64,000 nt of DNA. Source: Warburgia ugandensis (lineage: Eukaryota; Streptophyta; Magnoliopsida; Canellales; Canellaceae). The notes below the pieces were generated by a model. It made no database searches and was not told the origin of the DNA. It saw nothing but the letters and a program-made list of their open reading frames with translations. Positions within the stretch are counted from its first letter, which is position 1. Each line of letters opens with the position of its first letter. The stretch lies in contig CP141130.1 of assembly GCA_035236585.1 (NCBI GenBank), positions 77,757,944 to 77,821,943 on the forward strand, given 5' to 3'. This document shows positions 49,191 through 61,969 of the stretch, in pieces. A program made the position numbers and the translations under genes.

Positions 49191-49934
49191 AATAAGATTA
49201 AGAAAGGGCTATTTAACATGGCGAATAGTAAACTGTAAACAAGCTTATCCAATGGATGATCTCTCTGCTGCTACTAGCACCCTAAGACAGACAAAACGGC
49301 TCCAAATATGCTGTTTATCAGGTCTGTGAATAATTTTATCTATTTGTTTAGGCTGCAAGTACCAGGGAGCTCACACCACTATCCATGAAACCGTGGGTTG
49401 TCATCCTTGTGCGAAACATCGACTCCTTGAGATTTCCATGGGCTATCATTGGTTTCAGTACCCAGCTGTAATCAGATCTACTTTATTTTGCTAACAATAT
49501 CCGGAAGAAAGCAAAGCCATCACTAGTCTTGGAATTTACATATAACCTGCTTCGACTGCGAGGACAAAGTTGTGATGAAAAGAATAACATGTACAAATCT
49601 CAAAGAAATTGCATGATACCAATCCACAACTGCTGTTTCTTACTGTGGGTCCCTGAGTGAGCTTTCAACCCCAAACTTCTCCAGTGGTTGCAAGTTACAG
49701 ATCATCCTTGTGGCCACCATATAACACTTTCCTTTGGCATTTTCTTCTGCATTCATGTAATTTCCTTTGTTGGTGGGTTAGCCTTTCATTCATACCTGAT
49801 CACTTTACAACAGAAAGCACACATTCTGATGAACTGAATCCAGTTACACATATGAAACAGAACGTTATTCGTTGATGAGACCCATGGAAGATATCCGGTT
49901 ATCATAAAAGACAGAAAGCTCCTGAGCACCATTT

Positions 49935-52900
49935 TCAGGTGAGGCTATCATGTGCCTTTGCAAAATGAATTTCCCTTTCTGCCAGTTCAAATATTTCTCT
50001 TACACGATGCCTGAACTTCTCCGATATGTTCCTGGTGATCCTGTCCTTGAATTTGGTGCTTTTCAGCCATGCAATACCTATGTATACGTCACAATGACAT
50101 GCATGCGGGACTGATGCAGGAACCTCAATCTGATATCTCATATGGACCTGTTAGATGAAGATAAAAAATGAACAAAGAGCTATGTTTAATGCTGATTGGT
50201 AGTGTTATGAGGAAAAAAGAAGAAAACCCATGCAAATTATTCGAGTAGAGCATACACGGAAATGGTCCCCAAATGGAACATCCTGTAGAGTTGAAACCTC
50301 ATCCACCAACCAACCATTACCATTCAGAATGGGAGATTTTTGCTGTGTGCTAGTAACTTCCCCTCCAAAAGTTGAAACATAACGGTTGAACTTGTAGCAG
50401 ATATGTCGTTCATATATATCAGGTGTTACAGCTTCCCATGGAGTTGTTGTGTAATTAAAACAGCCAACTTTCTCCATTAATTTATGGTCCAACGTGCCTC
50501 CATCAAAAATTTCCATAAGTGAGTATATCTGTGGAGCATCAACCACAATGTTTCAGCGTGGGAACATGCATTTAAGATTTATTTTATTGAACACAAGGGG
50601 ACATATTACAGAACAGATAGCAGCAAACCGCATCATATCATAAAATAGTGGGCTAAATGAACAAAGAATAAACCACTCACATCAACAGGAAGTTCTGCAG
50701 AATAAATCTTCAGCATATTGGCATCTTCAACACCTAAAAGGGATCCAGTATCTTCCAGTTGGGCAGCTCTTTCATCTTGATCCTGCTGGTCCTCTGCTAA
50801 ATGTGCTTTCTGTTCAGGGGTCAAGGTTCTAGCTCTCCATAAAGCCATGATTGTCCTGTTTAGACACGCATATTACTAGGCCCAATTTCACTAATTACAA
50901 TTCCAAGAAAATGGCAGGACTTCATACTTTCCAAATACTTCAAGGTAAAGATGATTACTTCACCTGCTAGCTACGTTGAATGAAACAAATGATTGAAAAT
51001 GGAATCTTAGCCTCCCTTCTTCATCTTGAGCCTTTGCCCCGTGCCTAGCATCAAGGCCCCGCCCCTTGCGCAGGATAATAGCCAGTGTTGGGCTGCCAAC
51101 TGAGGCCAGGGATGGGGGAACCACTTGAATATCTTCAATGTCCACCCAGAGGAAGAAGAATTTGGTTTTATGCCCAAATAAGTTAGCATAAAACCCAATT
51201 ATTCTCGTTGACAGAAAAATTCGTCCCTGCACCAAAAACCTTTTATTGTCTACAATACAGAGGATTTAATCAATAGAAATGTCACATGTACACACACACA
51301 CACGAGCATACAAAGACTTCAGACAAACCCTAAAAGGATTCAGATTAGAACTATCATTCCACAAAAAACCCCATCCTCTACTCTAAGTTTACTAAAATAT
51401 AAGTGTTCCCACATAGAATTGTAAAGTTAACCAGGTAGTGAATCCTATGCAATCCCAACTCATATTTTAATTAAAACTATGAATTACCAAATTGCCTGCG
51501 GCAAGTTGGTAATTTTCTTCTAGATTTTAGTTTCCAATGCAGAACCAGTCCAAAAGTTTTGACGGCTTAAGAATAACAAATAGTACCTGCAAAGGCATCT
51601 TCCGCTTTAAGCAGCATGAGAAGTCGCTGATCAGAAATTCTTCTGGTGGTAACCCAAAGAGCTTCTGGAAGGTTGAATTCCTGTGAGGCGAGCGAAGGTT
51701 TAGCTGCAAACAGGATACACAAATTAAGAGTTAACAAATAGACAACAACAAACAAAATAAAACATGGTTCAGTCTGTTTACCTTCTTTCCGACCTCCTTC
51801 TCCATCTTTGTCAAGTATTCTCTGATGGTTTCAACACCTTTATTATTGTCCAAAAAAATTCTCAAGTGTAGTTTGGTTTCAGATGCTTGGGCTAGTTTTC
51901 CCTCAAGGGGAACCCACATATCTGCTAGTTCTACCGCTGTATGTTTTAGGAAATTGATCTCAGCATGTCCAAGAGAACTAGCATTGTCAAATGTTCCATC
52001 AAAATCAAACACCTCCACATCAAGGACAGAAGGTGGCTCGTCCATTGCATCAAACTCCAGTATTTCTGCATATTACTTTTGTTAGTGATGGAACAAGAAT
52101 GTTAGAATAGAATGACAAACACAAGTGATCTCTGAAAGTTACAGAATTTTACCATTCCATTTAGGACTAAAAGTCTGAAGCTTGACTGAGCTTCTCCTTG
52201 TTTTTCCGTTGCAGGTGAAAACCACATAAGGATCCAATGATCCATTTGAATCCATAGATGTGAAGTTATCCCCTTCAATCAAAGCTACCGTAAGCAACCA
52301 TCCATGGCCTTGAGCTTTGACTCCATGATCATTTGCTGTAGAATAAGAGGAATGTTACCCAGCTAAGTTATAAATGTTAAAAGAAAAGCAAAACAAAAAT
52401 TGGCTGCATTGGAGACGCACTAAGATACAGCTGTAGAGAGACTTCCTCTTCATAAGTGGGTAAGGATATTATATTTGTAGCCTATTAAAGAAAAGCTAGA
52501 AATTAGAGAAGTTCGAAGTTTGTGTTCTCCAATGGTTATTACCTCTTCTCAGTCGAGCTTGTATGAAATGTGAAATCATATTATAAACACACTCTCCTTG
52601 AAGAAAAAAAATGCCGGAGATGATCAACTCTCCAAAGCTATCAGGCAAATCCAGACCACTAAATTCCAGGCCCTTGAGCTGGCTAGGCCCTGAGAGAAGA
52701 ATATGTAAGAGGATATACAAGCCCATGAAGATGGTGGAAACTACAGTAAAATTCCAAAAGTACTCAATTGCCAGATCCCAGTCTGACTGGTGCTCCATCT
52801 GTAATGAGGCCAATATCTGCTGCTTATCCAACAGCTCTGCGGAATCCACTGGTCTAATGTTTTGAGCTAGCAAGTCTGCAAACTGTTCATAACTTTCCTT

Positions 52901-55900
52901 GAGTCCCTGCCGAGCCCCTGCTTCAATCATACCTCTCATAACTGTGCTATGATGAAAGTTTATATTCCATGATATGACCAGATGGGCTGATTCTTCTCCT
53001 GATAATAATTCTGCCCCAGGCATTATCCTAAAGAGTACCTCAACCTTAAAACAATTGCCATATGGGACATCTGGTGCGGTCACACTTGATAGAACAGCAA
53101 AATTGTTGCCATCTGCTTTAAGATAGGTTTGCTCCTCACTAGCTTTCACAGCTTTAACTAACTTTGTTGCAGCATTTGTGTAGGTGACAACTCTTCTTAA
53201 ACATGGTATCTCTTCACAGTCCCATGTCCACGGACCCTCTTGCAGATCTGTTGTTCCTTGCAGTTTTGCCAGGTCTTTCCTGAACTGTGAACTTGGAGCA
53301 AAAAGAAGTCTGTTTACGTCTTTGGGTGCTGCCATATATGTCTGATTACAAAGGACACCCCCTTGAAGATTTTCTGGCATTTCATGTTCATTTCTCGACT
53401 GCATCTGTTCAATAGCCTCTTCAAAGTTACAGCTACATGGTGTTTCATTTTTTCCATCTTCATTATATATTGGTACATTTGATAACTCCCCTAGATCATG
53501 GTTTGTTGATACAGTCAAAGAGTTAGAATCATCTGTACATTCAGTACCTTCATTTTTATTGAGAAGCTTCTGAATCAAACTGCCTGCAAAAGCCCGTACA
53601 GATTGTTTCTCCTCTGAAGCAGGTATGAAGCATTTCTCATCTGACGTTGTCTCGCTACAAACACTCTGAGATGCATCAGCTGAGTACGATAGTTCTTTCA
53701 GGGTTTCATTATTGGAGAGCCTTGAATAAGTTGGAGAAGGATGACAGGCATGATTCATGTCGCCTCTTCCATACAAAGACATGCCGAGAAGTATCTTTCC
53801 TGCATTGTCTAAGAATCATGTCATGCCCATGACATCAAATATTTCACAATGATACATCATAACGACTGTATTAGGCCTGACATATGGGAAGTGAAATATT
53901 TAAGCAAATGAAATTCTCCTCAAACCCATCTTTCGATAGAATCAATTGATGCCACTGCATGTCAAAGGAGACTACAGAAATAGAAGAATGGCCAGCTCCT
54001 CAAGCAATTTGGTAGAAAAGAAAGGTATAAACCTAAAAAAAGAAGTATTACTCTAATTGACTAAAAGGTCATCATCATGAATAATCTAGATTGAAGAAGG
54101 TGGATAATCAGCTCTCGTGAAGAGGTGCTGCATGCTTGGGGTTAGAGCAATAGGAAAATTGAGAGCTGCCAGATTAGATTGTTCAATGCCAGAAACTAAC
54201 ACTAGAGTTCTTTTAATAGACGGTAAACAAAAACTGGATCCATCCCAAGACTTTGAATCAGGTATGTGTAGATACCATAAGGACCATATTATTACAGAAT
54301 TTTATGTTTTGCGATTGGACAATAGATCGTGCTAAGCCCGCCCACATGAAAGCTTCTGTTTTCACATGCCCATGAAAAATAGTAACTGTTTGCCAAGTTA
54401 AGATTTAAGATACGTTCGGATTAAGAGGACAGTCTATTAGTTCTGTGTACCATTTATGTCCCAGCACTATCTATGACATTGTTTTTTTATAAACAATGTA
54501 ATTCTATAAAGGCCATTTAACTCACATATTGATGACTAGTCTGCTTCTCTTTCAGCTTAAGTTCTCCAGTGTTATATCTGCTCTCTTCTGCAACAAAAAG
54601 GCAAAGCTCAAGACATGTGAGGTTGTCGTTCAATTTGGCCAGGTAGACCGCCAGGCTATAGGTAAAGGAGGTTAAATTTGCCGACACTTTTTGAACATGT
54701 CAATTCAGGAGTATGCATGTTGCACTTGTTCACTAAACAACCTACTGTATTGGGTGTTCCTCTGCTTGATGGTGATGTTAAGCCCACTATTGTTATGTGT
54801 AATATCCTTACTCCAGTCAAGTGCATAGTTTAAGATCTCTGGGTCAGAGGAAGCGGCAGACCACAAAGTGTAAGCCGACTTACCTTGATTTTTTTGTAAG
54901 AGGCTCTTTCCCTGCCTCAAATCTGTGACCTCCAGGTCACACGACAACAACTCTACTACTACGCCAAGACTCCCCAACTGGTAACAAAAAGGATGCTAAG
55001 CCAAAGTTACATCACTGGTTATGAGAAATAGCCGTGCAACCAAAGATCTAGTTGCAGCTGTTTCATTGCTAAGGAAAGACTCTTGTGCAGCATGATGATA
55101 GGAAGCCAATGTCTGGAGGTTTGATATCAACAATTGCATGACATTTAAATCACCTTCCTCCAATTAAGTGGTGGTGAGGATTCATGTAAGATTTTTAACA
55201 AGTTGAACCAACACTAGAATGCTAATAATCTTATGAAAAATATTACCATCTGTCAACTAAAAATTTGTATAATGCTTTTATGTAATGCATTAGTGTTATT
55301 GAATATATAAAAGCCATTTTACAGTTCACCTCCATGTTTATAACCCAGATTCGATAAGTGCATTATGACCATTCAAGGTACGATATAGATTCAAGTTTTC
55401 AACCTTCTAAGGTGTCTTATTTCCTAATTCCTTGTCCTTAGATAGAATAAGTGATAATTATGTTGGATGTTAATCCATACAGACAAGAAATTACGCTGGA
55501 TAAGCAGAGGTTAACGCTATGTAGCCTTAATGCAGGAACCATCAGTGTGTGAGGAGTAATTGGGAATGGAACAGAAGCCAAGGACACATGAACTTTTGCC
55601 AAGAAAGAGCCGCAGCTAGAAGCAACGAGAAGGTCATAAAATAAACTTTGTTAATAAAGATAACCATCACATGTTTCTCCGCAAGAACCTCACTCCTGAA
55701 GTCATAAACTTTGACCCGGTGGCATCACAAGCTGTAAGGGGGAGAAACGTACAAAAAGTGCCTAGTAAACGAAACACAGCCGTATGCAGGGTCTGGAGAA
55801 GGGGTGAATCACAAGGGTCAATAGTACACAGTTTTACCTTATATTTGGTAAGAGGCTGTTTTCATGCCTTGAACCTGTAATTTCAAGGTCGTAAGACAAG

Positions 55901-56780
55901 AACTCTGACCTTGCGCCAAGACTTCCCTTCAAAATGGAAACTACTACAACAGTGATAAAGAAATTGAAAATAATAAAAATCATTTTAAAAGACTGTGCGT
56001 ATACAAGGTCTGGGGAAGGAGTGGACCACAAAGGTGAATAGTACACAGCCTTACCTTGCATTTTGCAAGAAGCTGTTTCTACGCCTTGAACCTGTAATCT
56101 CAAGGTCACACAACAACAACTTTACCATTGCTAAAGTTCACCTTCTCTACCTACCCTTACAAATTTATATAGGCTCTCCTTCTCTACCTACCCTTACAAT
56201 TTTATATATTTTTTCGACTCTCTTATATCCACGTGCCCTTTCAACAGCGGAAAGGAGAACCCCCAAATCAGCCTTGTTCAACAGTACCCAAAATTTCATT
56301 CCTTAAGCTATTCCTTCATCACAGTGATCCACTACAAGCAAAACCAATTTGTGTGAAATGAAAAAGAAGGCAAAAAAGAGAAACCATTAACACAAAAGAA
56401 AGAACTTTGATGTAGTAAGAAAATATATAAATACCAGAGTCTTTGGGCGTGGATTTTCCTGCATTAGCTTCCAATGAAAACCAAGTGGGTGGCAGTGTGT
56501 GTTTCTCCTCTTCAAGGGCCATCCAAACAGGAACTTGAACCTTACCCAGAAAATCTCCTTTACCATCTTCGTGAAAGATCCAGATAATAAGTTCCTCGTC
56601 TAAGTCATGCACCCTGAAAACGAATTCCTCATTCCAAACCGGGTTTGTGCTTTTCCTCACAACACTCGTTCTCGATTTACATTTACCCAGCTGTAGTTTG
56701 GCGTAAATCCCTGCAACTTCATCCAAATCCTTTTCCAACGGTAATTCATGCGCTTCCAAGACATAAACATACAGCTTCAT
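49935..56780 (-). CDS. C2-VASt-TM-C2-GRAM-VASt protein, At5g50170-like (nine exons)
   Basis: Exons on the - strand are 56780-56435, 53799-52543, 52335-52153, 52065-51782, 51703-51587, 51226-50964, 50855-50681, 50528-50256 and 50147-49935, all GT-AG and in frame, giving 1036 residues. Start is MKLYVYVLEAHELP. Order: C2 domain (1-110), Ser/acidic linker, VASt domain (about 262-435), hydrophobic span (about 464-485, FTVVSTIFMGLYILLHILL), second C2 (about 545-665, LDPYVVFTCNGKTR, VFDFDG), GRAM (about 700-815, FQKLFGLPPEEFLI, GLDARHGAK), second VASt (about 860-1030, FGGEVTSTQQKSP). Length and order match Arabidopsis At5g50170. VASt domains bind sterols and GRAM and C2 bind membrane lipids, so a role at membrane contacts is likely; no enzyme activity is expected. 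In the first C2 the usual SDPYV is replaced by AGIYA, so its calcium site looks impaired, while the second keeps DPY. Intron 1 (2.6 kb) holds three Au SINEs. Confidence 0.94.
54836..54977 (-). mobile_element. Au SINE, 3'-truncated, in intron 1 of the C2/GRAM gene
   Basis: - strand ggggagtcttggcgtagtag, tgacctggaggtcacagatt and taagtcggcttacac are clear; the block before the 3' end breaks up near 54838. Sense to the host gene. Confidence 0.7.
55780..55930 (-). mobile_element. Au SINE in intron 1 of the C2/GRAM gene
   Basis: - strand aagggaagtcttggcgcaag to accctgcatacgg. The last dozen bases of the family are missing. Confidence 0.72.
55990..56136 (-). mobile_element. Au SINE in intron 1 of the C2/GRAM gene
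   Basis: Very close to the previous copy in orientation and break point: - strand ttagcaatggtaaagttgtt to agaccttgtatacg. The pair may come from one duplication rather than two insertions. Confidence 0.72.
56137..56205. repeat. Short tandem duplication (about 33-bp unit)
   Basis: cttctctacctacccttaca followed by a(a/t)tttatata is present twice in a row, differing by a few bases. Confidence 0.75.
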
Positions 56781-57242
56781 TTCTCTGGTGAGAAGAAGAA
56801 GAAAAAGAAGGGAAAATTGTTTCCAAATTGCAACGAGAATGGTTAAGGGAAAGAAGCATTTGAAGGAGGGATGATTTGAGGTTGCAGAGAATGAAGAGGA
56901 GGAAAAGCGTTTTGGGTTCTGGCCATTGAATCGTTTTTTGTACGTGGAAGGAGAAGGGAAAGACACGAGAGCAAGAGAAAGAAAAACTAACTGGGTTTGA
57001 TGGCGGTTGCCGTACATTCAAATCCCATCTCGTGCTTAATTTCCTCACTAACATAACCGTCCGGACTATGGACTCTTGGTTTACGTCTTCCTCGTTGTCT
57101 GTGATTCTGATAGCTTTCTGACAAAGTGTTGGATAAAGAGTGCCTTGCTCAAGGCTTCATGCTTCCATCGGTTGCTGCCTTGCTAAAGGCTTTACGCTTC
57201 TGTCGGGTTCATTTGGTTGATCAATACTAAACCAAAGCTCAA

Positions 57243-57318
57243 GCTCCCACTTTTGCAAATGAAATGGCTCACATTTGGATGCTCCCACTTTTGCAAATGA
57301 AATGGCTCACATTTGGAT
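57243..57318. repeat. Tandem repeat, two 38-bp units plus a partial third
   Basis: gctcccacttttgcaaatga then aatggctcacatttggat is repeated exactly; a third copy fades after atcccacttt. Confidence 0.85.
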
Positions 57319-57377
57319 GATCCCACTTTCGTGGATCGAAAATTATGCAGATTAATCAAAATCAAATATTTTTGGAT

Positions 57378-57561
57378 GTTGGATGAGTTTGGTGCAACGG
57401 TAAAAGTTATCATCGTGTGATCTTGAGGTCACGGATTTAAGGCGTAAAAACAGCCTCTTGTAAAATGCAAAGTAAGGCTGTGTACTTTAGGCACTTGTGG
57501 TCTGCCCCTTCCCTGGACCCCTTATAGGCGGGAGCTGCGTGCACCGGGGCTGCCTTTTTTA
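57378..57561 (+). mobile_element. Au SINE, first of a head-to-tail pair
   Basis: tgagtttggtgcaacggtaa to gctgcgtgcaccggggctgc and the T-run, well preserved, and followed at once by a second copy. Confidence 0.8.
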
Positions 57562-57724
57562 AGATGAGTTTGGTGCAACAGTAGAGTTGTTGCGGTATGA
57601 TCTTGGTGTTAGAAAACAGCTCTTGCAAAATGCAAAATAAGGTTGTGTACTATTAACCCTTGTCGTCTGCCCCTTCTTCAGACTTGCATAGGCGGAAGCT
57701 TGGTACATCAGGGCTGCCCTTTCA
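57562..57724 (+). mobile_element. Au SINE, second of a head-to-tail pair
   Basis: Starts agatgagtttggtgcaacag, repeating the same pre-head word gatgagtt as the first copy, and runs to catcagggctgccctttc. It lacks about 15 bases around the B box (gatcttggtgttag). Confidence 0.75.
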
Positions 57725-58142
57725 TTTGGATGTAAAATTAGGTAGAAGTGCAATTGATTACAACTACAGAAAGCAATTTCTAGCATCTACATATAAATTC
57801 TTTTTTCAGTGAAAATTGAATTGCAGGTCCATTTTACAAAATGTAAATAACTTACAAACTAATTTACTTTTAAGATTACAACTCTTTGTTCTTTAACAAA
57901 TTTGTTCAATTTTATTAAAAAAAAAAAAAGGTTTGTAATATGATCGATATCCATAATTTTCAATAAGTGGCTGTAGATGCATTTTCTCTAGTTGTTTCAT
58001 GAGCAAGATCATCAAGCCACTAGGGTTTGTTATGATGAGTCACACACCAAACTTATCTCCTACTATTAATTCCGACCGTCTTCGTTGTTGATGATTTGTT
58101 GAGCAACGTCGATGTTTGCATTTAATTTTCCAGCCCTTCATT

Positions 58143-58303
58143 TGGGTAGCTTCGATACATAGGATTCGGAGAAGAGGTGGACCACAAGGGTCTATATTAT
58201 GCAGTCTTACCTTGCATTTTTGCAAAAGACAGTTTCCACATCTTGAACCTATGACCTCAAGGTCACACGACGACAACTTTATCATTGCGCCAAGGCTCCC
58301 CTT
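58143..58303 (-). mobile_element. Au SINE
   Basis: - strand aaggggagccttggcgcaat, gaccttgaggtcataggttc, tgcaaaaatgcaaggtaaga. The 3' block is shortened near ccgaatcctatgtatcg. Confidence 0.75.
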
Positions 58304-58599
58304 CTAATCAAAGAGTTAAAAAGATGCAAATCCACCAACATCACAAGAAGAGGGTTTAGAAGGGAAGTACAAATTCATAAAACCAACTAGGTATAAAAAA
58401 AAAATTTCTTTCAATGTTATGATTCAGCTAAATATATGGTATTATTGTATTTAAACTTGACGGAAAAAATCTGCTGAATGTGCCTTGGCTGCTTGTTTTC
58501 CTTTTTGAAAGTTAGACGCACATTTCCTTGCAACAATTGGCTTTCCTAGCAAAGGGAAGCATAGAAGACTTGGCATTAAATGCAAACCATAGTCTTAAC

Positions 58600-60420
58600 A
58601 TGATCAATAAATCATAATGTCCGAGCTTCAAATGAAAATTGGACATGAAGAACGCATTTGATAGTGTTGAATGGAGACTGATAGATGTGGTTCTCCTTGA
58701 GATAAATTTCCGCATCAACTGGAGAAATTGGATCATCAACTGGAGAAATTGGATCAAGCAATGCCTTAGATAGGCTCATTTTCAATCCTTGTAAATGGTA
58801 CACCTAAAGGCTTCTTGTGAAGATCCCCTTAATTGTTTTTACTCGTTGCCGAAAAAGCAGTCGCTTCGTACCTTTATGAAGAATTTAGAGTCTCTAGCTT
58901 GAAGGGGAGCTTTGACACAACGGCAAAGTTGTCATCATGTGACCTTCAAGTTATGAGTTTAAGGCGTGAAAACCAGCTAGTTTTACTTGCCATTATCTCG
59001 AACTTTCTTTTCAAAGAGCCGAACTCTTCCCTGGAGAAGGTTGTTGAAAGAAATATATTCAACTAAACAAAATTGGTGGATTGATAAAGAGGAGGTGACG
59101 AATGGTTCCAGAACATGGAAAGCTACAGCGAAATACTCGAAATTATTTCTGGGCAATATCAAATGGAGCTGAGGTTAACTTTTCGACATATAAATGGATC
59201 AGTTCTCAAAGTTTAAAACAGACATTTTCGAGACAACATAGAGCTGCAAGACGTTCTTATGAGAGGATGATTCTATTTTATTGATTGGATGCTGGATGGT
59301 GCCAGTTGGAAGATCCCTCTCCAGAGAGATTTAACTTACGAAGAAGATCAATACCAAAGATTGTTATCCATGCTGAATTCGGGGGTGACTTGTCCATGGG
59401 ATCAAGACAGGAAACCAAGCCACAAATGGGATTTTTTCAGTAAAATCAGCAGTTAACATCACCTCTAACTATGGAGGAGAAGCTTGGTCCCACTGGAAAA
59501 TTGTTTGGAGAGACTAAAGTCAAGATCTTCACATGGTCCTCAGCCCTTGAAAAAGTAATAACTTCCGATTATCTCATGTCAAGGCGCTGGCAAGGCCCTT
59601 CACGCTGCTACTTTTGTCACTGAGCTTCTGAAAATAGGACCCATTTATTTCTTCAATGTACAGCGGCTCAAAGGGTTTGGCAAGGCATTTTTGGAATCTC
59701 TTGAACGAAATGGGTTCTTCCTAATACTTTTGAACATCTTGGAGCAATGGAGCCAACCGTATCTTGACGAGAGACAGAAGATCTTATAGCACTTGTCCTT
59801 CTTAGCCGCGGTCTGAACTGTCTGGTTGGAGAGGAACACAGCTTGCTTTAATGACAAGTGCCCATCATCTCGTATGTGAAAAGAGATCACAAGGTCGACT
59901 GCTGTCTGGGCTCCATGTTTACCAGAGTTTAAAGACTACTCTGCAAATGATATCCAACGCCAGTGGCTGGAATTGCATCAACTAGAAAGACTAAACAAAT
60001 GAATAAGCCTTAAGTGGAGACCACCGAGTGAGAGATACTTCAAGCTCAACTTCGACAGATCCAGAGTGGGAAATCCAGCTGTCTTGGGCATGGTGGAGCC
60101 TTGCTTGATCACAGAGAGCAGATTATATTCGACTTCGCCGGCCCTTTAGGCATCACGGATTCTAATGATGCGGAGATCCAAGCGATCCTTCAAGACATGA
60201 TGATCTACAAAGAAAAAAGAAGAACCCGGCTTATGGTGGAAGAAGACTCAGCAAAGGCGGCAGGTTGGCTGAAAGGCGACTCATTGATTGTGGGGCGACT
60301 TAGACATCTCATTCTCTCACACGGCACAATCAGCAAATGACTTAGCTGACTCATTAGTTGGAGAGGGAGCCCTCTAACTCATTGAGAAATTTAACTCGTT
60401 GAGAATCATCAGGACGTAAT
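58600..60420 (+). mobile_element. L1-type LINE fragment: RT, zinc-knuckle and RNase H remnants
   Basis: The + strand decodes, with many stops and shifts, to a reverse-transcriptase piece (KLDMKNAFDSVEWRLIDVVL at 58638-58700). A zf-RVT-like segment follows (KIFTWSSALEKV near 59527, CYFCH...LFLQC near 59610-59665). An RNase H end includes FKLNFDRS near 60040, IIFDFAGPLGITDSNDAEIQ near 60124 and SANDLADSLVGEGA near 60328-60370. The RT piece carries a 21-base tandem duplication of atcaactggagaaattggat plus one base near 58711-58752. A partial Au SINE (58902-58980) has landed in the middle. Confidence 0.8.
58902..58980 (+). mobile_element. Au SINE 5' fragment inside the L1 remnant
   Basis: aaggggagctttgacacaac, atgtgaccttcaagttatga, aggcgtgaaaaccagct; the rest of Au is absent. 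Confidence 0.65.
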
Positions 60421-60463
60421 TTTTAGATGAGAAATTAAATCCTTATACTTTTATTTACATCGA

Positions 60464-60600
60464 AGAGGAGCTTGGCGCAATGCTAGAGTTTTTATTGTGG
60501 GACCTTGAAGTCACGGGTTCAACGAAAATAACCTCTTGCACTATTGATTCTTATGTTCAAGGGAGCTTTGGTGTGGCTACCCCATTATTATACTTTTATT
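60464..60600 (+). mobile_element. Au SINE, broken
   Basis: gaggagcttggcgcaatgct, gaccttgaagtcacgggttc, then a jump to ctattgattcttatg. The 3' block is missing, and a second head-like word (gggagctttggtgtggc) follows at about 60560. Confidence 0.6.
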
Positions 60601-61094
60601 TACTGTCTCTCCCTTTTTTCTATTGCGCATCTCTGATGACTTCGATCGAGTGTAAGGTCTCGGCGAGGGCTATTCTCCCATTATCAATAAAATGATCCTT
60701 CATTAATATCTTTCCGTGTTAATCTTCATGTGAAGATATTTATTTGTGATTTTAATTACTAAATATTTCCTATACATCCTATCTCTCTCACAAAGTCTCA
60801 CTGCCGATGTAGTTTGAGTCCGTTGTCAGGTTATTTATGTCTCATGTGCGTGGGAATCACTTTTTAAATTATTATAAATAGTTGTTTTTAATTAAAAGTT
60901 GTTGTTAAGCACACCAAACAGATAAGCATCGATCGTCACTTGAAGAAATCCTTAACATATTCCCATTTGAACCGTACAAACACTTCGATATGTTATAGCT
61001 AAACTAGCATTCAGCGAGTTGGAACCTTTTTCTTTTTTTTTTGGAATTTTGATGAGAATGTGGGCATTCATATAAAATAAATTAATAAGTCATG

Positions 61095-61263
61095 GTTGAA
61101 ACATATCGAAGTTGTTGTCATGTCACCTTGAGGTCATGGGTTCAAGGTGTGGAATCAGCCTCTTGCAAAATGCAAGGTAAGGCTGCCTACTATAGGCCCT
61201 TGTGGTTCACCCCTTCTCTGGATCCTGCATAGGCAGGAGCTTCATGCACTGAGACTGCCCTTT
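61095..61263 (+). mobile_element. Au SINE with short target-site duplication
   Basis: The first 20 bases are altered, but gaccttgaggtcac-like, gcaaaatgcaaggtaaggct and aggcaggagcttcatgcact are all present. gttgaaaca flanks it on both sides (about 61085-61093 and 61264-61272). Confidence 0.75.
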
Positions 61264-61969
61264 AGTTGAAACAGATGCTTGTGAGTGTCACAATTTAGAA
61301 GAAGTAGAAGCTGTCTTTTCTCATTCATGTTGATGAATTTATAAGGATCCGAACATCATGTCTGAAATGACTTAGGTAGGCTATAGATCAAATTTCATGT
61401 CCATATGTTTCATTGAGTCAAAATCACCATGGTACAATTTTATTAGTCTCTGTAAAGATTTAAAACAAGTGGTTAATGGCATTCAAATGCATTATTTTCT
61501 CTTGGAATACCTAATTTCTACATAGCAAACATGACGAGTGGCTTAGATATTCTAGGAAAGGGCTCTAGAGGACAGCATCGACTTCTTCAGACTATAATAA
61601 TGCCAATGTTGTAGGTCGAAAGCGCAATAGGTATTTTTGAAAAGGAGTCAAAAGAGCAGGCAATCTTGTTTAAAGCTTTTATTTTATTTTACTAGAGTTA
61701 CATGCAAAAGCAAGATGGGATAGTAAAGAGGGATCACTTAAAGGAAGTGCTCGTTTTCATTTATACGGTTCAATTTTTTTTTGCTGAGAGTCATTTGACA
61801 TCCCCTACTAGTTCTGTTGTTCTTTTCTTCTTCTTTTTTCCTTTTTTAGAGGTCCTATAGAAAAAAGATAAGCTATTTCAATTGCAATCTTCAGGGGAAG
61901 CCTAGGTTATTGTCTTGATCCAGGCAAAAGAATGGATGCATTGGTCACCTCTCAAGTTCTGGCATTAAG

